Origin: Hyphomonadaceae bacterium UBA7672 | GTDB taxonomy: Bacteria > Pseudomonadota > Alphaproteobacteria > Caulobacterales > Hyphomonadaceae | DNA: 64,000 bases | Direction: 5' to 3' | Assembly: GCA_002483135.1 (NCBI GenBank) | Contig: DLHI01000002.1 | Coordinates: forward strand, 50,782-114,781 | Shown here: positions 8,527 through 16,670 of the stretch, in pieces | Layout: the number at the start of each line of letters is the position of its first letter | Position numbering within the stretch: the stretch's first letter is position 1 | Made by a program: the position numbers and the translations under genes | Notes under the pieces: generated by a model | The model's input: the letters and a program-made list of their open reading frames with translations, nothing else | Told to the model about the DNA's origin: nothing | Database searches by the model: none

Positions 8527-8598
8527 GGTGCAGGATTGCGATGTGAGGACGAAGGCGTCCAGCGAGAATTTTTCGGGGGAAGAACGAAGGACCCACGA

Positions 8599-8707
8599 CT
8601 TGTCATCCCGGCCGCAGCGCGAAGCGCGGAGAGCCGGGACCCATGGTGATGTTGTCGTGTCGGCGCAATGGGTCCCGGGTCTCGCTGCGCTCGCCCGGGA
8701 TGACAAG
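8599..8707. repeat. Dispersed palindromic repeat, family A, copy 3
   Basis: Bounded by CTTGTCATCCCGG and CCGGGATGACAAG, with the inverted symmetry continuing outward (CCACGA / TCGTGG). It sits in the 342-bp divergent gap between the VOC gene and the 8869 gene. I see no further gene or clear site in the rest of that gap. Confidence 0.9.
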
Positions 8708-8868
8708 TCGTGGGCCCCACCCCACGCCCCAATTGTAGGAAACCACCCCATCACATCCGTAGGAAACAGCCACGGAAACCCTTGCGCCATCAACGCCATG
8801 CCCGCGCGAATTGTAGGATGGATCCTCGCTGATTCAGCCGGGCCCCGCGCCGGCGCATACTGCCGCTT

Positions 8869-9786
8869 ATGACCCCGGCCAAAGCCGCCATCCTGAACGA
8901 CGCCCTTGCTCCCCACTGGGAGCTGCTGCGCGCATGGACCGAAAAGGCCATGGCCGATCACCAGCACAGCCGCGCGCATCTGACGTCCGAAGAGCTTGTC
9001 GAGCTGCGCCGCTGGATCGTGGTGATCGAAGCGATGCTGCGCCGCCTCGTTCTCCTCGCCGCAACCGGTGTGGAGGTTGATCCCGCCATCGCGAAAAGCT
9101 GGAGCGGCGCGTCGAAAGCGCCGGATGACCCGGCGCCGGATGCGGATCGTGATCAGCCCGCAATCGCTCCCGACGCGCCTGTTGCCGACGCCGCGCCTTC
9201 AGAAGAACCCCCAACCCGCCGCAAGCGCAGCTTCCGCCTGTTCGACCGCACGCGCCACACGACCGCGCACGACGGTTCCGCGCCGCCTGCCGCCGCGCGG
9301 AAGCCACACACCCATACGCCACGCCGCCGTACCCGCGTCTCGACCGAGCCGCCCGAGATGACGCCAGAGCAGTGCATGGCCTGGTTCCAGTCGCAGCCTG
9401 GAGTGACAGCCGCCGAACGCGGCAACGCCGCCTTCAGCCAAGGCGAGCACCAGCCTGTCCCCCGCAAGCCGCCCGCGACGCATCGTGGCCCAAGGCTCGA
9501 GCGCAAGGACGCCCCCGACCTCATCCCGACCGGAAGCCTCGTTGAGCGCCTTCTCGATGTCGCAGAGCTTGTCGCCAACCCGGACGCCCTGATCCGCCGC
9601 GCCGCCATCGCAATAGCCCGGCGTCGCGAACTTGCCTATCTCGCCTCGCTTGCGCCCGCGCCTCGTGCGCGTGGCATCCTCGCGGGATGTGCCGAGATGC
9701 ACGGCAACGTCATCCCCTTCCATCTCGCCTTCAGCAGACTGATGTGCACCTTCGCGCTCAGCTACACGGAAGCCGACACCAGTTGA
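8869..9786 (+). CDS. Hypothetical protein, disordered centre
   Basis: I do not recognise this 305-residue protein. Residues 1-70 are helical (a segment around LRRWIVVIEAMLRRLVLLAA). Residues 75-195 are rich in Pro, Ala, Asp, Arg and Thr and probably disordered, and the C-terminal 100 residues are again helical and end with a Cys-containing amphipathic helix. No catalytic motif or signal peptide stands out. The two helical ends separated by a disordered linker resemble an adaptor or regulatory protein rather than an enzyme. The gene stands alone between a repeat and the convergent bfr gene. Confidence 0.65.
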   Translation: MTPAKAAILNDALAPHWELLRAWTEKAMADHQHSRAHLTSEELVELRRWIVVIEAMLRRLVLLAATGVEVDPAIAKSWSGASKAPDDPAPDADRDQPAIAPDAPVADAAPSEEPPTRRKRSFRLFDRTRHTTAHDGSAPPAAARKPHTHTPRRRTRVSTEPPEMTPEQCMAWFQSQPGVTAAERGNAAFSQGEHQPVPRKPPATHRGPRLERKDAPDLIPTGSLVERLLDVAELVANPDALIRRAAIAIARRRELAYLASLAPAPRARGILAGCAEMHGNVIPFHLAFSRLMCTFALSYTEADTS

Positions 9787-9872
9787 GCGCGCTTCATCGC
9801 AAGCCACACGCCTCGCAGTCGCCTGCGAGGTCGCGCGTGCTTCCAGTTACGCGAAGATCAGCGGCGCGAAGT

Positions 9873-10364
9873 TCAGTCCTGCGCGCTGGAGGCGTTCGGC
9901 TTCGACTGGAGCTGGATGTAGTTCTGGATGCCCATGCGTTCGATCAGGTCGAACTGCGTTTCGATGTAGTCGACGTGTTCTTCCTCGTTGTGGAGGATCT
10001 TGTTGAGGATGTCGCGCGAGCCGTAGTCGCGCACCTTCTCGCAATACTCGATGCCGTCACGCAGGAGCGGGATGGCAAGCTGTTCGGTCTTGAGATCGCA
10101 TTCGAGGATCTCCTTCACGGTTTCGCCGATGAAGAGCTTGCCGAGGTCCTGCAGGTTGGGGAGGCCTTCGAGAAAGAGGATGCGCTCGATCAGCCAGTCG
10201 GCGTGATGCATCTCCTCGATCGATTCATCGTGCTCCTTCTTGGCCAGTTCGGAGACGCCCCAGTCCTTCAGCATGCGCGAGTGCAGGAAGTACTGGTTGA
10301 TGGCCGTGAGCTCGTTCTTGAGCGCCTGGTTGAGGAATTCGATGACCTTGGCGTCGCCTTTCAT
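9873..10364 (-). CDS. bfr: Bacterioferritin
   Basis: Bacterioferritin forms a 24-subunit haem-containing shell that oxidises Fe2+ and stores the mineral. The 163-residue protein keeps every key residue at standard numbering: ferroxidase ligands Glu18, Glu51, His54, Glu94, Glu127 and His130, and the haem ligand Met52. The N-terminal MKGDAKVIEFLN is typical. The companion ferredoxin gene bfd lies 181 bp upstream on the same strand, the usual pairing for storage and release of iron. The gap contains an inverted repeat that may regulate bfr. Confidence 0.97.
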   Translation of the reverse strand: MKGDAKVIEFLNQALKNELTAINQYFLHSRMLKDWGVSELAKKEHDESIEEMHHADWLIERILFLEGLPNLQDLGKLFIGETVKEILECDLKTEQLAIPLLRDGIEYCEKVRDYGSRDILNKILHNEEEHVDYIETQFDLIERMGIQNYIQLQSKPNASSAQD

Positions 10365-10488
10365 GGGCGTGCTCCCTTTGATTCTGGCGGACCGCGAGAG
10401 GGGAAGGCGGCCGTCACGGCATAAACGCGCGAACAGGCTTAATGAGCCTGAGTCACATTAGTTTGCAACTTGTTTTTATTGGGAATTT

Positions 10489-10517
10489 TTGAGAATGCGA
10501 GGAGTTTTCGTTCTCAA
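10489..10517. promoter_or_regulatory. Inverted repeat between bfd and bfr
   Basis: TTGAGAA and TTCTCAA arms separated by 15 bases, about 125 bp upstream of the bfr start and 29 bp past the bfd stop. It resembles the spacing of operator half-sites more than a terminator, since no U-run follows on the minus strand. An iron-dependent operator for bfr is one reading. Confidence 0.35.
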
Positions 10518-10545
10518 GCCGTTTTCAGACGCATTCGCGCTGGTT

Positions 10546-10752
10546 CTACTCGGCGGCGACCAGCTGGCGGGTGTCTTCAAAGCCGCCGGCGCAGGCCTGT
10601 TCGCGGATCATCCCGCAGACAGTTTCACAGCATTTTCCGCAGTTTATCGTCGTGTCGTGGTGGCGGTGAACCTGCGCGGGGGAGCGAGCGCCCGCCGCGA
10701 TGGCGTCGTTCACTTTCGTCGTATTGAGGCCCCGGCACACGCAGATGATCAT
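10546..10752 (-). CDS. bfd: Bacterioferritin-associated ferredoxin
   Basis: Bfd carries a [2Fe-2S] cluster and reduces the iron core of bacterioferritin to mobilise iron. The 68-residue protein has the cluster cysteines at the canonical positions 4, 6, 38 and 41 (IICVCRG and INCGKCC). ATG 10752 gives the standard N terminus; the frame is open upstream but without similarity. A perfect 19-bp palindrome lies 22 bp before the start codon, in good position for iron-dependent repression. Confidence 0.93.
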   Translation of the reverse strand: MIICVCRGLNTTKVNDAIAAGARSPAQVHRHHDTTINCGKCCETVCGMIREQACAGGFEDTRQLVAAE

Positions 10753-10773
10753 GAGAACGATTTGCAGCAGTTT

Positions 10774-10792
10774 GCGATTGATTGTCAATCGC
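10774..10792. promoter_or_regulatory. 19-bp perfect palindrome upstream of bfd, Fur-box-like
   Basis: GCGATTGA-NNN-TCAATCGC, a perfect dyad of 8-bp arms, centred about 31 bp upstream of the bfd ATG. It matches the classical 19-bp Fur box at 11 positions including the TGAT..TCA core. A Fur, Irr or RirA-type iron regulator is the obvious candidate; which one cannot be told from this site alone. Confidence 0.6.
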
Positions 10793-10890
10793 CTGTTGCA
10801 AGGGATGGGCCGGACGGGGTGTCGCAGGGCCGGGCGGACCGGGCCGGGGCCCATCGAGAGGGTAGTTCCGGGGGGGGCCGATGAGCCTGC

Positions 10891-11337
10891 CTAGCGTCTC
10901 GTGCGGTTCTCTTCACAGCCAAGGCGCGCGAGGGCGTCGGCGCGGTCGTTTTCGGCATGGCCGGAATGGCCTTTCACCCAGCGCCAGTCGACCTTGTGTT
11001 CGGCGGCGGCGATGTCGAGGCGGATCCAGAGGTCCTTGTTCTTCACCGGCTCCTTGGCGGCGTTCTTCCAGCCATTGCGCTTCCAGTTGATGATCCACTT
11101 GGTGAGGCCGTCCTTCACATACTGGCTGTCGGTGTGAAGGATCACGCGCGAGCCCTTGGGCTGGGATTCCAGCGCGACGATGGCGGCCATCAACTCCATG
11201 CGGTTGTTCGTGGTGGCGGGCTCGCCGCCGTGGAGTTCGGACTCGACGCCGTCGATGCGGATGAGCGCGCCCCAGCCGCCGGGGCCGGGATTGCCCGAGC
11301 AGGCGCCGTCAGTCCAGATTTCGATGGTGTCGGTCAT
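10891..11337 (-). CDS. rnhA: Ribonuclease HI
   Basis: RNase HI degrades the RNA strand of RNA-DNA hybrids. The 148-residue protein has the four catalytic carboxylates in place: Asp10 in WTDGAC, Glu48 in NRMELMA, Asp70 in HTDSQYV and the Asp of NDRADALA. KGHSGHAEND is intact. In many Alphaproteobacteria rnhA follows ispH and thrB directly; here all three are on the minus strand in that order but separated by several kilobases. Confidence 0.97.
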   Translation of the reverse strand: MTDTIEIWTDGACSGNPGPGGWGALIRIDGVESELHGGEPATTNNRMELMAAIVALESQPKGSRVILHTDSQYVKDGLTKWIINWKRNGWKNAAKEPVKNKDLWIRLDIAAAEHKVDWRWVKGHSGHAENDRADALARLGCEENRTRR

Positions 11338-11393
11338 GGCAGTGAGGTCGGGGCGTTCGTGGGCGGCGTCAAGACTCGTGATAGGCGGACGCC

Positions 11394-11996
11394 ATGACGC
11401 ACAGTGTGAGACTGATCATTGGACGCGAGGGCGGAATTGCCGCCTTCCTGCAAGCGTGGCCGGGAACGCGCGTGGTGGAGCTGGCCGGCGGGTGGCAGGC
11501 GATTCCTGTGGACGAGACGCTCTACGATGCGGTGGTCGCGGCGCATCCGGATGCGGTGCGAGCAGAGGCGCTGGACTTTGCGCCGGCGGGGCTCGATGCG
11601 GCGTTGGCGGCGGCGACGGCAGGGGGCGGGGCGCTCGCCTATGTCGAGACCGAGTATTTCGGCGGAACGGGCGGGCAATCTGCGATGGCGTATGTCGATG
11701 GCGCCGTGAAGATGGAGCCTGCGCGGGCGGAATGGGCGGGGCCGATCAACCAGGCGCTGCGCCGGATCGGCGTTGTGCCGGAGGGAGAGAAAGACGCGTT
11801 CGACACGATCGGCCTCGGCGAGCGGCGGACAATGGAGGACTATGAGCCCGGTGGGCCTGTGCGGTTGCGCGGGGTTCATGCTGAGCCCGCGAAACCGGCT
11901 GAAGCGGAGAAGGCGTTTGTGCCGCTGTGGAAGATCGCGCTGGTGATCGTCGCGATGATTGCGGTGGGTGTGTTCGTGGCGGTGGCGAACCCGTGA
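11394..11996 (+). CDS. Hypothetical protein with C-terminal membrane anchor
   Basis: A 200-residue protein of unknown function. Residues 1-150 look like a soluble alpha/beta domain (MTHSVRLIIGREGG..., a central FGGTGGQSAM loop), followed by a short Pro/Glu linker and one transmembrane helix at about residues 177-197 (KIALVIVAMIAVGVFVAV). The layout is that of a tail-anchored cytoplasmic domain. Its stop overlaps the GTG start of the next gene by 4 bp (GTGA), so the two are translationally coupled. It is divergent from rnhA with only 56 bp between start codons. Confidence 0.7.
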   Translation: MTHSVRLIIGREGGIAAFLQAWPGTRVVELAGGWQAIPVDETLYDAVVAAHPDAVRAEALDFAPAGLDAALAAATAGGGALAYVETEYFGGTGGQSAMAYVDGAVKMEPARAEWAGPINQALRRIGVVPEGEKDAFDTIGLGERRTMEDYEPGGPVRLRGVHAEPAKPAEAEKAFVPLWKIALVIVAMIAVGVFVAVANP

Positions 11997-12505
11997 AGAT
12001 TGTGGCGAGTTCCCTGCCTGGCGGCGCGTTGCTGGCGCGGTATCGCGACATGGCGGGGGCGTACACGGATTGCTTCACGGTGTCGGTGGAGCGCGTGGTG
12101 AGTTCGGCTGAGTATATCGAGGCGTTCTACACGACGAGATTGTTCAAGTGCGAGCGGTTCGTCCTGTTCCTGATCGGGCGTGGATGTACGGACGAGGATG
12201 CTCGCAAGCTGGCGCGGGGCGAGGCAGACAAGTTCGCGGCGTGGACGGTGGAGGCGCGCGGGGCGGATCAGCTTCTCGTCTGCGATTTTGCGAGGCTGAC
12301 GCGCAGCTGGCTGATGGTGGGGCCGAGGCGGGATGGGCAGGCGGGGACGCTGCTCTATTTCGGATCGGCCGTCGTGCCGGGCGCGAAGGACGGGGCGGGG
12401 AAGCCGAGACCGACTTTCGGGTTCAGGGTGCTGCAGCCGGTGCATGCCTTCTACGCGCGGGCCTTGTTGCGGGCGGCGGCGCGGAAGGTGTCGCGGTTGC
12501 GATAG
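11993..12505 (+). CDS. Conserved hypothetical protein
   Basis: A 170-residue cytoplasmic protein starting at GTG 11993, which overlaps the preceding stop codon. It begins MKIVASSLPGGALL and has a mixed alpha/beta pattern with a final helix rich in Arg/Ala (VHAFYARALLRAA). The general form resembles small DUF2867-like proteins but I cannot make a secure assignment. Coupling to the tail-anchored protein upstream suggests the two act together. Confidence 0.65.
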   Translation: MKIVASSLPGGALLARYRDMAGAYTDCFTVSVERVVSSAEYIEAFYTTRLFKCERFVLFLIGRGCTDEDARKLARGEADKFAAWTVEARGADQLLVCDFARLTRSWLMVGPRRDGQAGTLLYFGSAVVPGAKDGAGKPRPTFGFRVLQPVHAFYARALLRAAARKVSRLR

Positions 12506-12510
12506 CGCAT

Positions 12511-13026
12511 TCAGGGTTCGGAGGTCTCCGGTAGTTTGCGTGGCGTATCGCGATCCGGGCGGCGGACGAGCCAGAAGGTGAGGCCGCCGAGGGCGCCGGC
12601 GGTGAGGCTCGCCAGTGCGAGCGAGGCTATGTCGGCGGCCGCGCCGATCGATCGGCCGAACAGTATTCCGTAGACGAAGACGCCGCCGAAAAAGAGGCCT
12701 GCGACCGCTCCTACTGACGCGTACATCCATGCACGCCGCGTCGTATGTTTCTTCAGCCAGAGGTGGGCTGGCAAGCCGATTCCGAAAGTCGCCAACTGGC
12801 CGAAGGTCGCGCCGAAAAACGTTCCCATGCCCAATGTGGCTGACAGTGTGAGTGTGATGAACTCGGACTCGCGTACTGACGATGCAGCGATGTCGTCCGC
12901 GAGAAGCGTGAAAGCAAGGACCAGCGCGCCTGCGGACCCCGCGAGCGTGGATGGAAGCAGGTAGGCAGCGACAAGGCGAAGCGTGCGAGTCCAGCTGGTT
13001 CCGGTTTGCGTGGTCGCATCGCTCAT
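12511..13026 (-). CDS. Four-helix membrane protein, paralogue of the 13023-13502 product
   Basis: A 171-residue integral membrane protein with about four hydrophobic segments (near residues 18-42, 55-88, 100-122 and 132-152). It ends in a positively charged cytoplasmic tail containing FWLVRRPDRD. The same tail motif (FWLIRRPDRD) and helix order occur in the protein encoded directly upstream, so the two arose by tandem duplication. Its ATG overlaps the upstream stop (ATGA). Function unknown. Confidence 0.7.
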   Translation of the reverse strand: MSDATTQTGTSWTRTLRLVAAYLLPSTLAGSAGALVLAFTLLADDIAASSVRESEFITLTLSATLGMGTFFGATFGQLATFGIGLPAHLWLKKHTTRRAWMYASVGAVAGLFFGGVFVYGILFGRSIGAAADIASLALASLTAGALGGLTFWLVRRPDRDTPRKLPETSEP

Positions 13027-13502
13027 GCGCTGGTCTCTCCGGCACGCTGCGAGCTCGAAGCGTCGCGATCAGGGCGGCGGATGAGCCAGAAGGCGAGCGC
13101 GCCGAAGGCGCCTGCAGAGACGAACAACAGAACTATGGGTGGATTGAACGCTCCGTACCCACCGGAGATACTCCACGTGACGAACATGGCGAGCAGGGCG
13201 ATCAGTGAACCGCCGATGATGTAGTGATGCACGCGACCGAGCTTGAGGTGTTGCATCACGAGATGAATAGGCCAGCCGAACGTCAGAGAGGGCAGCAGGC
13301 CATAGTATCCACCGAACAAGCCGCCTGCGGCAATGATCGACGGAAAACTGCCGACGAGTGCGCTCCAAGTCGTTGCCACGGTAAAGGTGATGAGGAGTGT
13401 TGTGCTGGCCATCGCACCAAGTATCGGGGCCGCCACGAGCCCGATCACCGTAAGAAGTGCTTTCTCGAATTTCGTACGTTCCCCAACCCTCTCTTCGTTC
13501 AC
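13023..13502 (-). CDS. Four-helix membrane protein, paralogue of the 12511-13026 product
   Basis: A 159-residue membrane protein starting at GTG 13502, which overlaps the stop of thrB (GTGA). About four transmembrane helices, with GWPIHLVMQH between helices two and three and the shared tail motif FWLIRRPDRD. It forms a three-gene coupled unit thrB - this gene - its paralogue. Base composition is slightly lower in GC than thrB. Function unknown. Confidence 0.7.
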   Translation of the reverse strand: MNEERVGERTKFEKALLTVIGLVAAPILGAMASTTLLITFTVATTWSALVGSFPSIIAAGGLFGGYYGLLPSLTFGWPIHLVMQHLKLGRVHHYIIGGSLIALLAMFVTWSISGGYGAFNPPIVLLFVSAGAFGALAFWLIRRPDRDASSSQRAGETSA

Positions 13503-14458
13503 GCCCCATAGTCCTCCGGCGACTTGGCCTGGCGATGGAAGCCGAGGCGTTCGGCGTAGTCGAGGGGATTGTGGGGCTTTACCAGGGCATCCTTCGGCGT
13601 GGCGGCGAGGTCGACGAGGCGGGTGAGGAAGAAGCGCATGGCGGCGCCGCGGCAGAGGACGGGGAGGGCGGCGCGTTCGCGCGGTTCGAGGCGGCGGACA
13701 GTCTCGTAGCCGGCGATGAGCGCGCGGCCCTTCGTGAGATTGAACTCGCCGCGCCGTTCGAAACACCAGGCGTTGAGGCAGACGGCGAGATCGTAGGCGA
13801 GGAAATCGGAGCAGGCGAAATAGAAGTCGATGACGCCGGAAAGTTTCTCGTCGAGGAAGAAGGTGTTGTCCGGAAAGAGGTCGGCATGGATGGCGCCGCC
13901 GGGCAGCGTCTTCGGCCAGTTGGCTTTCAGGAATTCCATGTCGCCATCGACCTGCGAGGCGAGGCCGGGGGAGAGAGCGTCGGCCTCCGCGGCGCGGCCG
14001 GCCCACAGGGAGGGCCAGGCGGAGATCGAGAGATCGTTGGGGCGGCGCATGCGGAAATCGCTGAGCGCCCGATGGAAGCGGCCGAGCGCGGCCCCAAGTT
14101 CCCGGCACTGTTCGAGCGTGGGGCGGCGCGGGCTGATGCCCTGCAGGAAGGTGCAGATCACGGCGGGCTTGCCCTGAATCTCGCGCAGCGGATTGCCATC
14201 GCGCGCAGGCACGGGCAGCGGCGCGGGAAAGTCTTTCGCGGCAAGATGGCCCATCATTCCCATGAAGAAGGGAAGATCCTCCCGCTTCGCGCGCTTTTCG
14301 AACACGGTGAGGATGTAGCGGCCCTTCGGCGTTTCGAGCAGGAAGTTGGAATTCTCCACGCCCTCGGCGATGCCCTTGAAGGCGATCGGCGGGCCGAGAT
14401 CGTACTCGCCCAGGAATGCGGACAGCGTTGCGTCGTCGATGTCTGTGTAGACGGCCAT
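13499..14458 (-). CDS. thrB: Homoserine kinase, APH-fold type
   Basis: This kinase phosphorylates homoserine for threonine synthesis; alphaproteobacterial ThrB belongs to the aminoglycoside-phosphotransferase fold rather than the GHMP family. The 319-residue protein starts MAVYTDIDDATLSAFL, has the nucleotide-loop region GIAEGVENSNFLLET, the catalytic-loop motif HADLFPDNTFF and the metal-binding VIDFYFACSD. Start at ATG 14458; an upstream in-frame extension has no similarity. It heads a coupled unit with two membrane proteins and lies between rnhA and ispH, its usual neighbours in this class. Confidence 0.93.
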   Translation of the reverse strand: MAVYTDIDDATLSAFLGEYDLGPPIAFKGIAEGVENSNFLLETPKGRYILTVFEKRAKREDLPFFMGMMGHLAAKDFPAPLPVPARDGNPLREIQGKPAVICTFLQGISPRRPTLEQCRELGAALGRFHRALSDFRMRRPNDLSISAWPSLWAGRAAEADALSPGLASQVDGDMEFLKANWPKTLPGGAIHADLFPDNTFFLDEKLSGVIDFYFACSDFLAYDLAVCLNAWCFERRGEFNLTKGRALIAGYETVRRLEPRERAALPVLCRGAAMRFFLTRLVDLAATPKDALVKPHNPLDYAERLGFHRQAKSPEDYGA

Positions 14459-14520
14459 GCGTGCTGGATAGGGAGAGTGGAGGCGACAGGCAAGGGAATG
14501 CGTATTGCCTAGCCCGTGGA

Positions 14521-14622
14521 TTGTCATCCCGGAAGCCCGCAGGGCTGTCCGGGAGCCATCGCGCGAGAGTCGGGGTGGAGGAATGGGTCCCGGACAGCCC
14601 TGCGGGCTTCCGGGATGACAAG
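14521..14622. repeat. Dispersed palindromic repeat, family A, copy 4
   Basis: The most symmetrical copy: about 35 bp at each end (TTGTCATCCCGGAAGCCCGC...) are near-perfect inverted repeats around a loop of roughly 30 bp. It lies in the divergent space between thrB and the ArsR gene. Confidence 0.92.
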
Positions 14623-14714
14623 TCGTGTTGGTTCATCGATCGCAGACGGACGCTTGACCAACTCATACCTGCGCGGCTATGCATCAAGCAATAGCCAACG
14701 GGGTATGCGTTCAG

Positions 14715-15038
14715 ATGTCGAAGGTTCACGACACGCTTTTCAAGACGCTGGCCGATCCGACGCGGCGAGCGATATTCGAGCGGCTGTGTCGCGAGGGCGA
14801 GAAGACGGTTGGCGCGCTGACGGCGAAGGCGGGCGTGTCGCAGCCGGTCGTGTCAAAGCACCTTGGCGTGCTGAAGCAGGCAGGGCTGGTGCGCGGGCGG
14901 CATGAGGGACGCGAGACGCATTATAGCGCGCAGCTGAAGGCGCTGGGGCCGCTGGTGGACTGGACCAGCCAGATGACCAGTTTCTGGGAAGTGAAGTTCG
15001 ACAAGCTGGAAGACCTGCTGAAGAGGATGGATCAATGA
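14715..15038 (+). CDS. ArsR/SmtB-type winged-helix regulator
   Basis: A 107-residue repressor-type protein. The DNA-binding helix-turn-helix is clear (KTVGALTAKAGVSQPVVSKH followed by LGVLKQAGLV). No metal-binding CxC motif is present, which fits the ArsR subgroup that is always followed by an AHSA1 (SRPBCC) gene, as here. Start at ATG 14715; ATG 14679 would add 12 residues. It overlaps the next gene by 4 bp (ATGA) and probably autoregulates the three-gene operon. Confidence 0.9.
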   Translation: MSKVHDTLFKTLADPTRRAIFERLCREGEKTVGALTAKAGVSQPVVSKHLGVLKQAGLVRGRHEGRETHYSAQLKALGPLVDWTSQMTSFWEVKFDKLEDLLKRMDQ

Positions 15039-15463
15039 GCGCCTCCCAAGAGACGCGCAGCGTTGTGGTCGAGCGGGAGTTTCCGCACGCGGTGGAGAAG
15101 CTGTGGCGCGCGCTGACGCAGCCGCATCTCATGCAGGCGTGGCTGATGAAGAACGATTTCGCACCGCGGGTGGGCCATAAATTCAAGCTGACGGGCGAGT
15201 GGGGCGGCGTGCTGGATTGCGAAGTGCTGGAGATCGAGCCGCACAGGACGCTGTCTTATACGTGGGATTTTGCCCACGAGGACGCGGCCTACAATCTGAA
15301 GAGCGTCGTGACATTCACGCTTGAGCCGACGACGACAGGAACGCGGTTGCGCATGGAGCAGACGGGCTTCCGGCCCGATCAACGCCAGGCGTTTGGCGGG
15401 GCGCATGCGGGGTGGAAGCAGTTCCTCGACAAGCTCGATGTGCTGCTGGCGAAGGAGGCGTGA
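15035..15463 (+). CDS. SRPBCC/AHSA1 domain protein
   Basis: A 142-residue START-like fold protein with the AHSA1 signature (VEREFPHAVEKLWRALTQPH at the start, then WGGVLDCEVLEIEPHRTLSY). Such proteins bind hydrophobic ligands in a deep cavity. Gene order ArsR - AHSA1 - DUF1801 is a common bacterial cassette; the physiological ligand is unknown. It is translationally coupled to the regulator upstream. Confidence 0.9.
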   Translation: MSASQETRSVVVEREFPHAVEKLWRALTQPHLMQAWLMKNDFAPRVGHKFKLTGEWGGVLDCEVLEIEPHRTLSYTWDFAHEDAAYNLKSVVTFTLEPTTTGTRLRMEQTGFRPDQRQAFGGAHAGWKQFLDKLDVLLAKEA

Positions 15464-15466
15464 GGC

Positions 15467-15928
15467 ATGGCGCCGGCGAAGAAGAAGGTTGCAAAGAAGG
15501 CGCGGCGGCCGCTGAAGCCCGATGCGGATGGCGTGGTGCGGCTGTCGGGCGGCAATCCGCAGATCGCCAAGGGTGAGGGCGATGAAGTCGTGCAGGCGTT
15601 CATCAAGGCGATGCCGGGATGGACGAAGGCGATCGGCGCGCGGATTGATGCGATCGTGATGCGCGGGGTTCCGAAAGCGGCGAAGGCGGTGAAGTGGAAC
15701 ACGCCGCTTCATGGCTTTGGCGACGGGACGTGGTTCCTCGCGTTTCACGTCTATGCGAAGTACGTGAAGGTGACGTTCTTTCGCGGCGCCGACATGCAGC
15801 CGATGCCGCCGGAGACATCAAAGGCGAAGGGCGTGCGCTATCTTCATGTGCGCGAGGGCGAGTTCGACGAGAAGCAGTTTGCCGGCTGGGTGAAGCAGGC
15901 GAGCAAACTGCCGGGCGAGAAGATGTAG
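15467..15928 (+). CDS. DUF1801 (YdhG-like) protein
   Basis: A 153-residue protein with a Lys/Ala-rich N-terminal tail (MAPAKKKVAKKARRP) followed by a DUF1801 domain: VQAFIKAMPGWTKAIGARID, WNTPLHGFGDG and the YVKVTFFRG strand. Three bases separate it from the AHSA1 gene, so it completes the cassette. DUF1801 has no established biochemical activity. A second DUF1801 gene lies 740 bp downstream beyond the AT-richer insert, suggesting a duplicated or split cassette. Confidence 0.88.
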   Translation: MAPAKKKVAKKARRPLKPDADGVVRLSGGNPQIAKGEGDEVVQAFIKAMPGWTKAIGARIDAIVMRGVPKAAKAVKWNTPLHGFGDGTWFLAFHVYAKYVKVTFFRGADMQPMPPETSKAKGVRYLHVREGEFDEKQFAGWVKQASKLPGEKM

Positions 15929-15932
15929 GGGA

Positions 15933-16670
15933 TTAATCGTGTTGCACGGTGCCTCGAGCAAAACCCTTGTTGACTGCTGACCGTGCCTCGTTGGCAGCGT
16001 CGGATGAAGCCAAGAACGCGTCGAGGCTTAAAGGATACTGGTGAGCCAGTTGTGCAAGCTGGGGATCGGCGGCGACCTCCTTATTGAGCATAGTTGTCAC
16101 TTCGCCAAGTTTCTCGATTCCAATCTTGGCAAGCAGATCATGGGTCACTGTGATCTGTCCGCGTGCGCGCTGAACGAGTTTTTTGTCCATCGTTTGTCGT
16201 CGCGTCACAACTCCCGCTCTCGCACCGCCATCGCCTCGCGGCTGGAGGATTACTACCTCGCTCTGCCAAACTCCTCGATAGGATCCGCCAGAGCCAAAGT
16301 GTGCAATTGCATTATTTCGAAGATCCATCAGCTCCTGGTGCACGATGCGCTGGTCATCGGTGAACCTCGGCCGCAGATCAAAGCCCTTACGCTCGTCGGA
16401 CGTCGTGGTCGTTGCTCTAGCGTAAAGTATGATCGCAGTGTTCAAGAGAGCTGACTCCATGGCGTCTCTATGTGTTTCCGCATTCTCTCTCGGCGTGCTC
16501 ATTACGCGATCCAGCGCATCGAGAGTTTCAATGGCAATCGCTAGGTCGGCCCGAAGCGAGTTGATTTCGCGTGCCCGACGGATGCACCCGACCAAGTGTA
16601 ACAACTTCTGATCGGCAAAAAGTCGATCGGCCAGTTCGGATAGATTCAGTGTTTGATCGGAAGGCGACAT
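15933..16670 (-). CDS. Hypothetical protein of atypical composition
   Basis: A 245-residue mostly helical protein (start ATG 16670, MSPSDQTLNLSEL; a longer frame begins at 16736). It contains LHLVGCIRRAREINSLRADL and a polar central region MDLRNNAIAHFGSG reminiscent of HEPN-like helical proteins (RNxxxH-type motifs), but the spacing is not exact and I do not claim that family. GC content and codon choice are clearly lower than in neighbours (many AGA, CAA and TTG codons), so recent acquisition is likely. It sits between two DUF1801 genes. Confidence 0.7.
   Translation of the reverse strand: MSPSDQTLNLSELADRLFADQKLLHLVGCIRRAREINSLRADLAIAIETLDALDRVMSTPRENAETHRDAMESALLNTAIILYARATTTTSDERKGFDLRPRFTDDQRIVHQELMDLRNNAIAHFGSGGSYRGVWQSEVVILQPRGDGGARAGVVTRRQTMDKKLVQRARGQITVTHDLLAKIGIEKLGEVTTMLNKEVAADPQLAQLAHQYPLSLDAFLASSDAANEARSAVNKGFARGTVQHD

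Noticed and set aside
13023..14729. A 568-codon minus-strand frame covering thrB in another phase
   Set aside because: Only its last 159 codons (from GTG 13502) look like protein; the rest is an out-of-frame shadow of the homoserine kinase gene.
16028..16670. Calling the 15933 gene a HEPN toxin of a toxin-antitoxin pair
   Set aside because: The RNN...H-like segment does not have the exact RX4-6H spacing I would require, and no antitoxin-like partner is adjacent.
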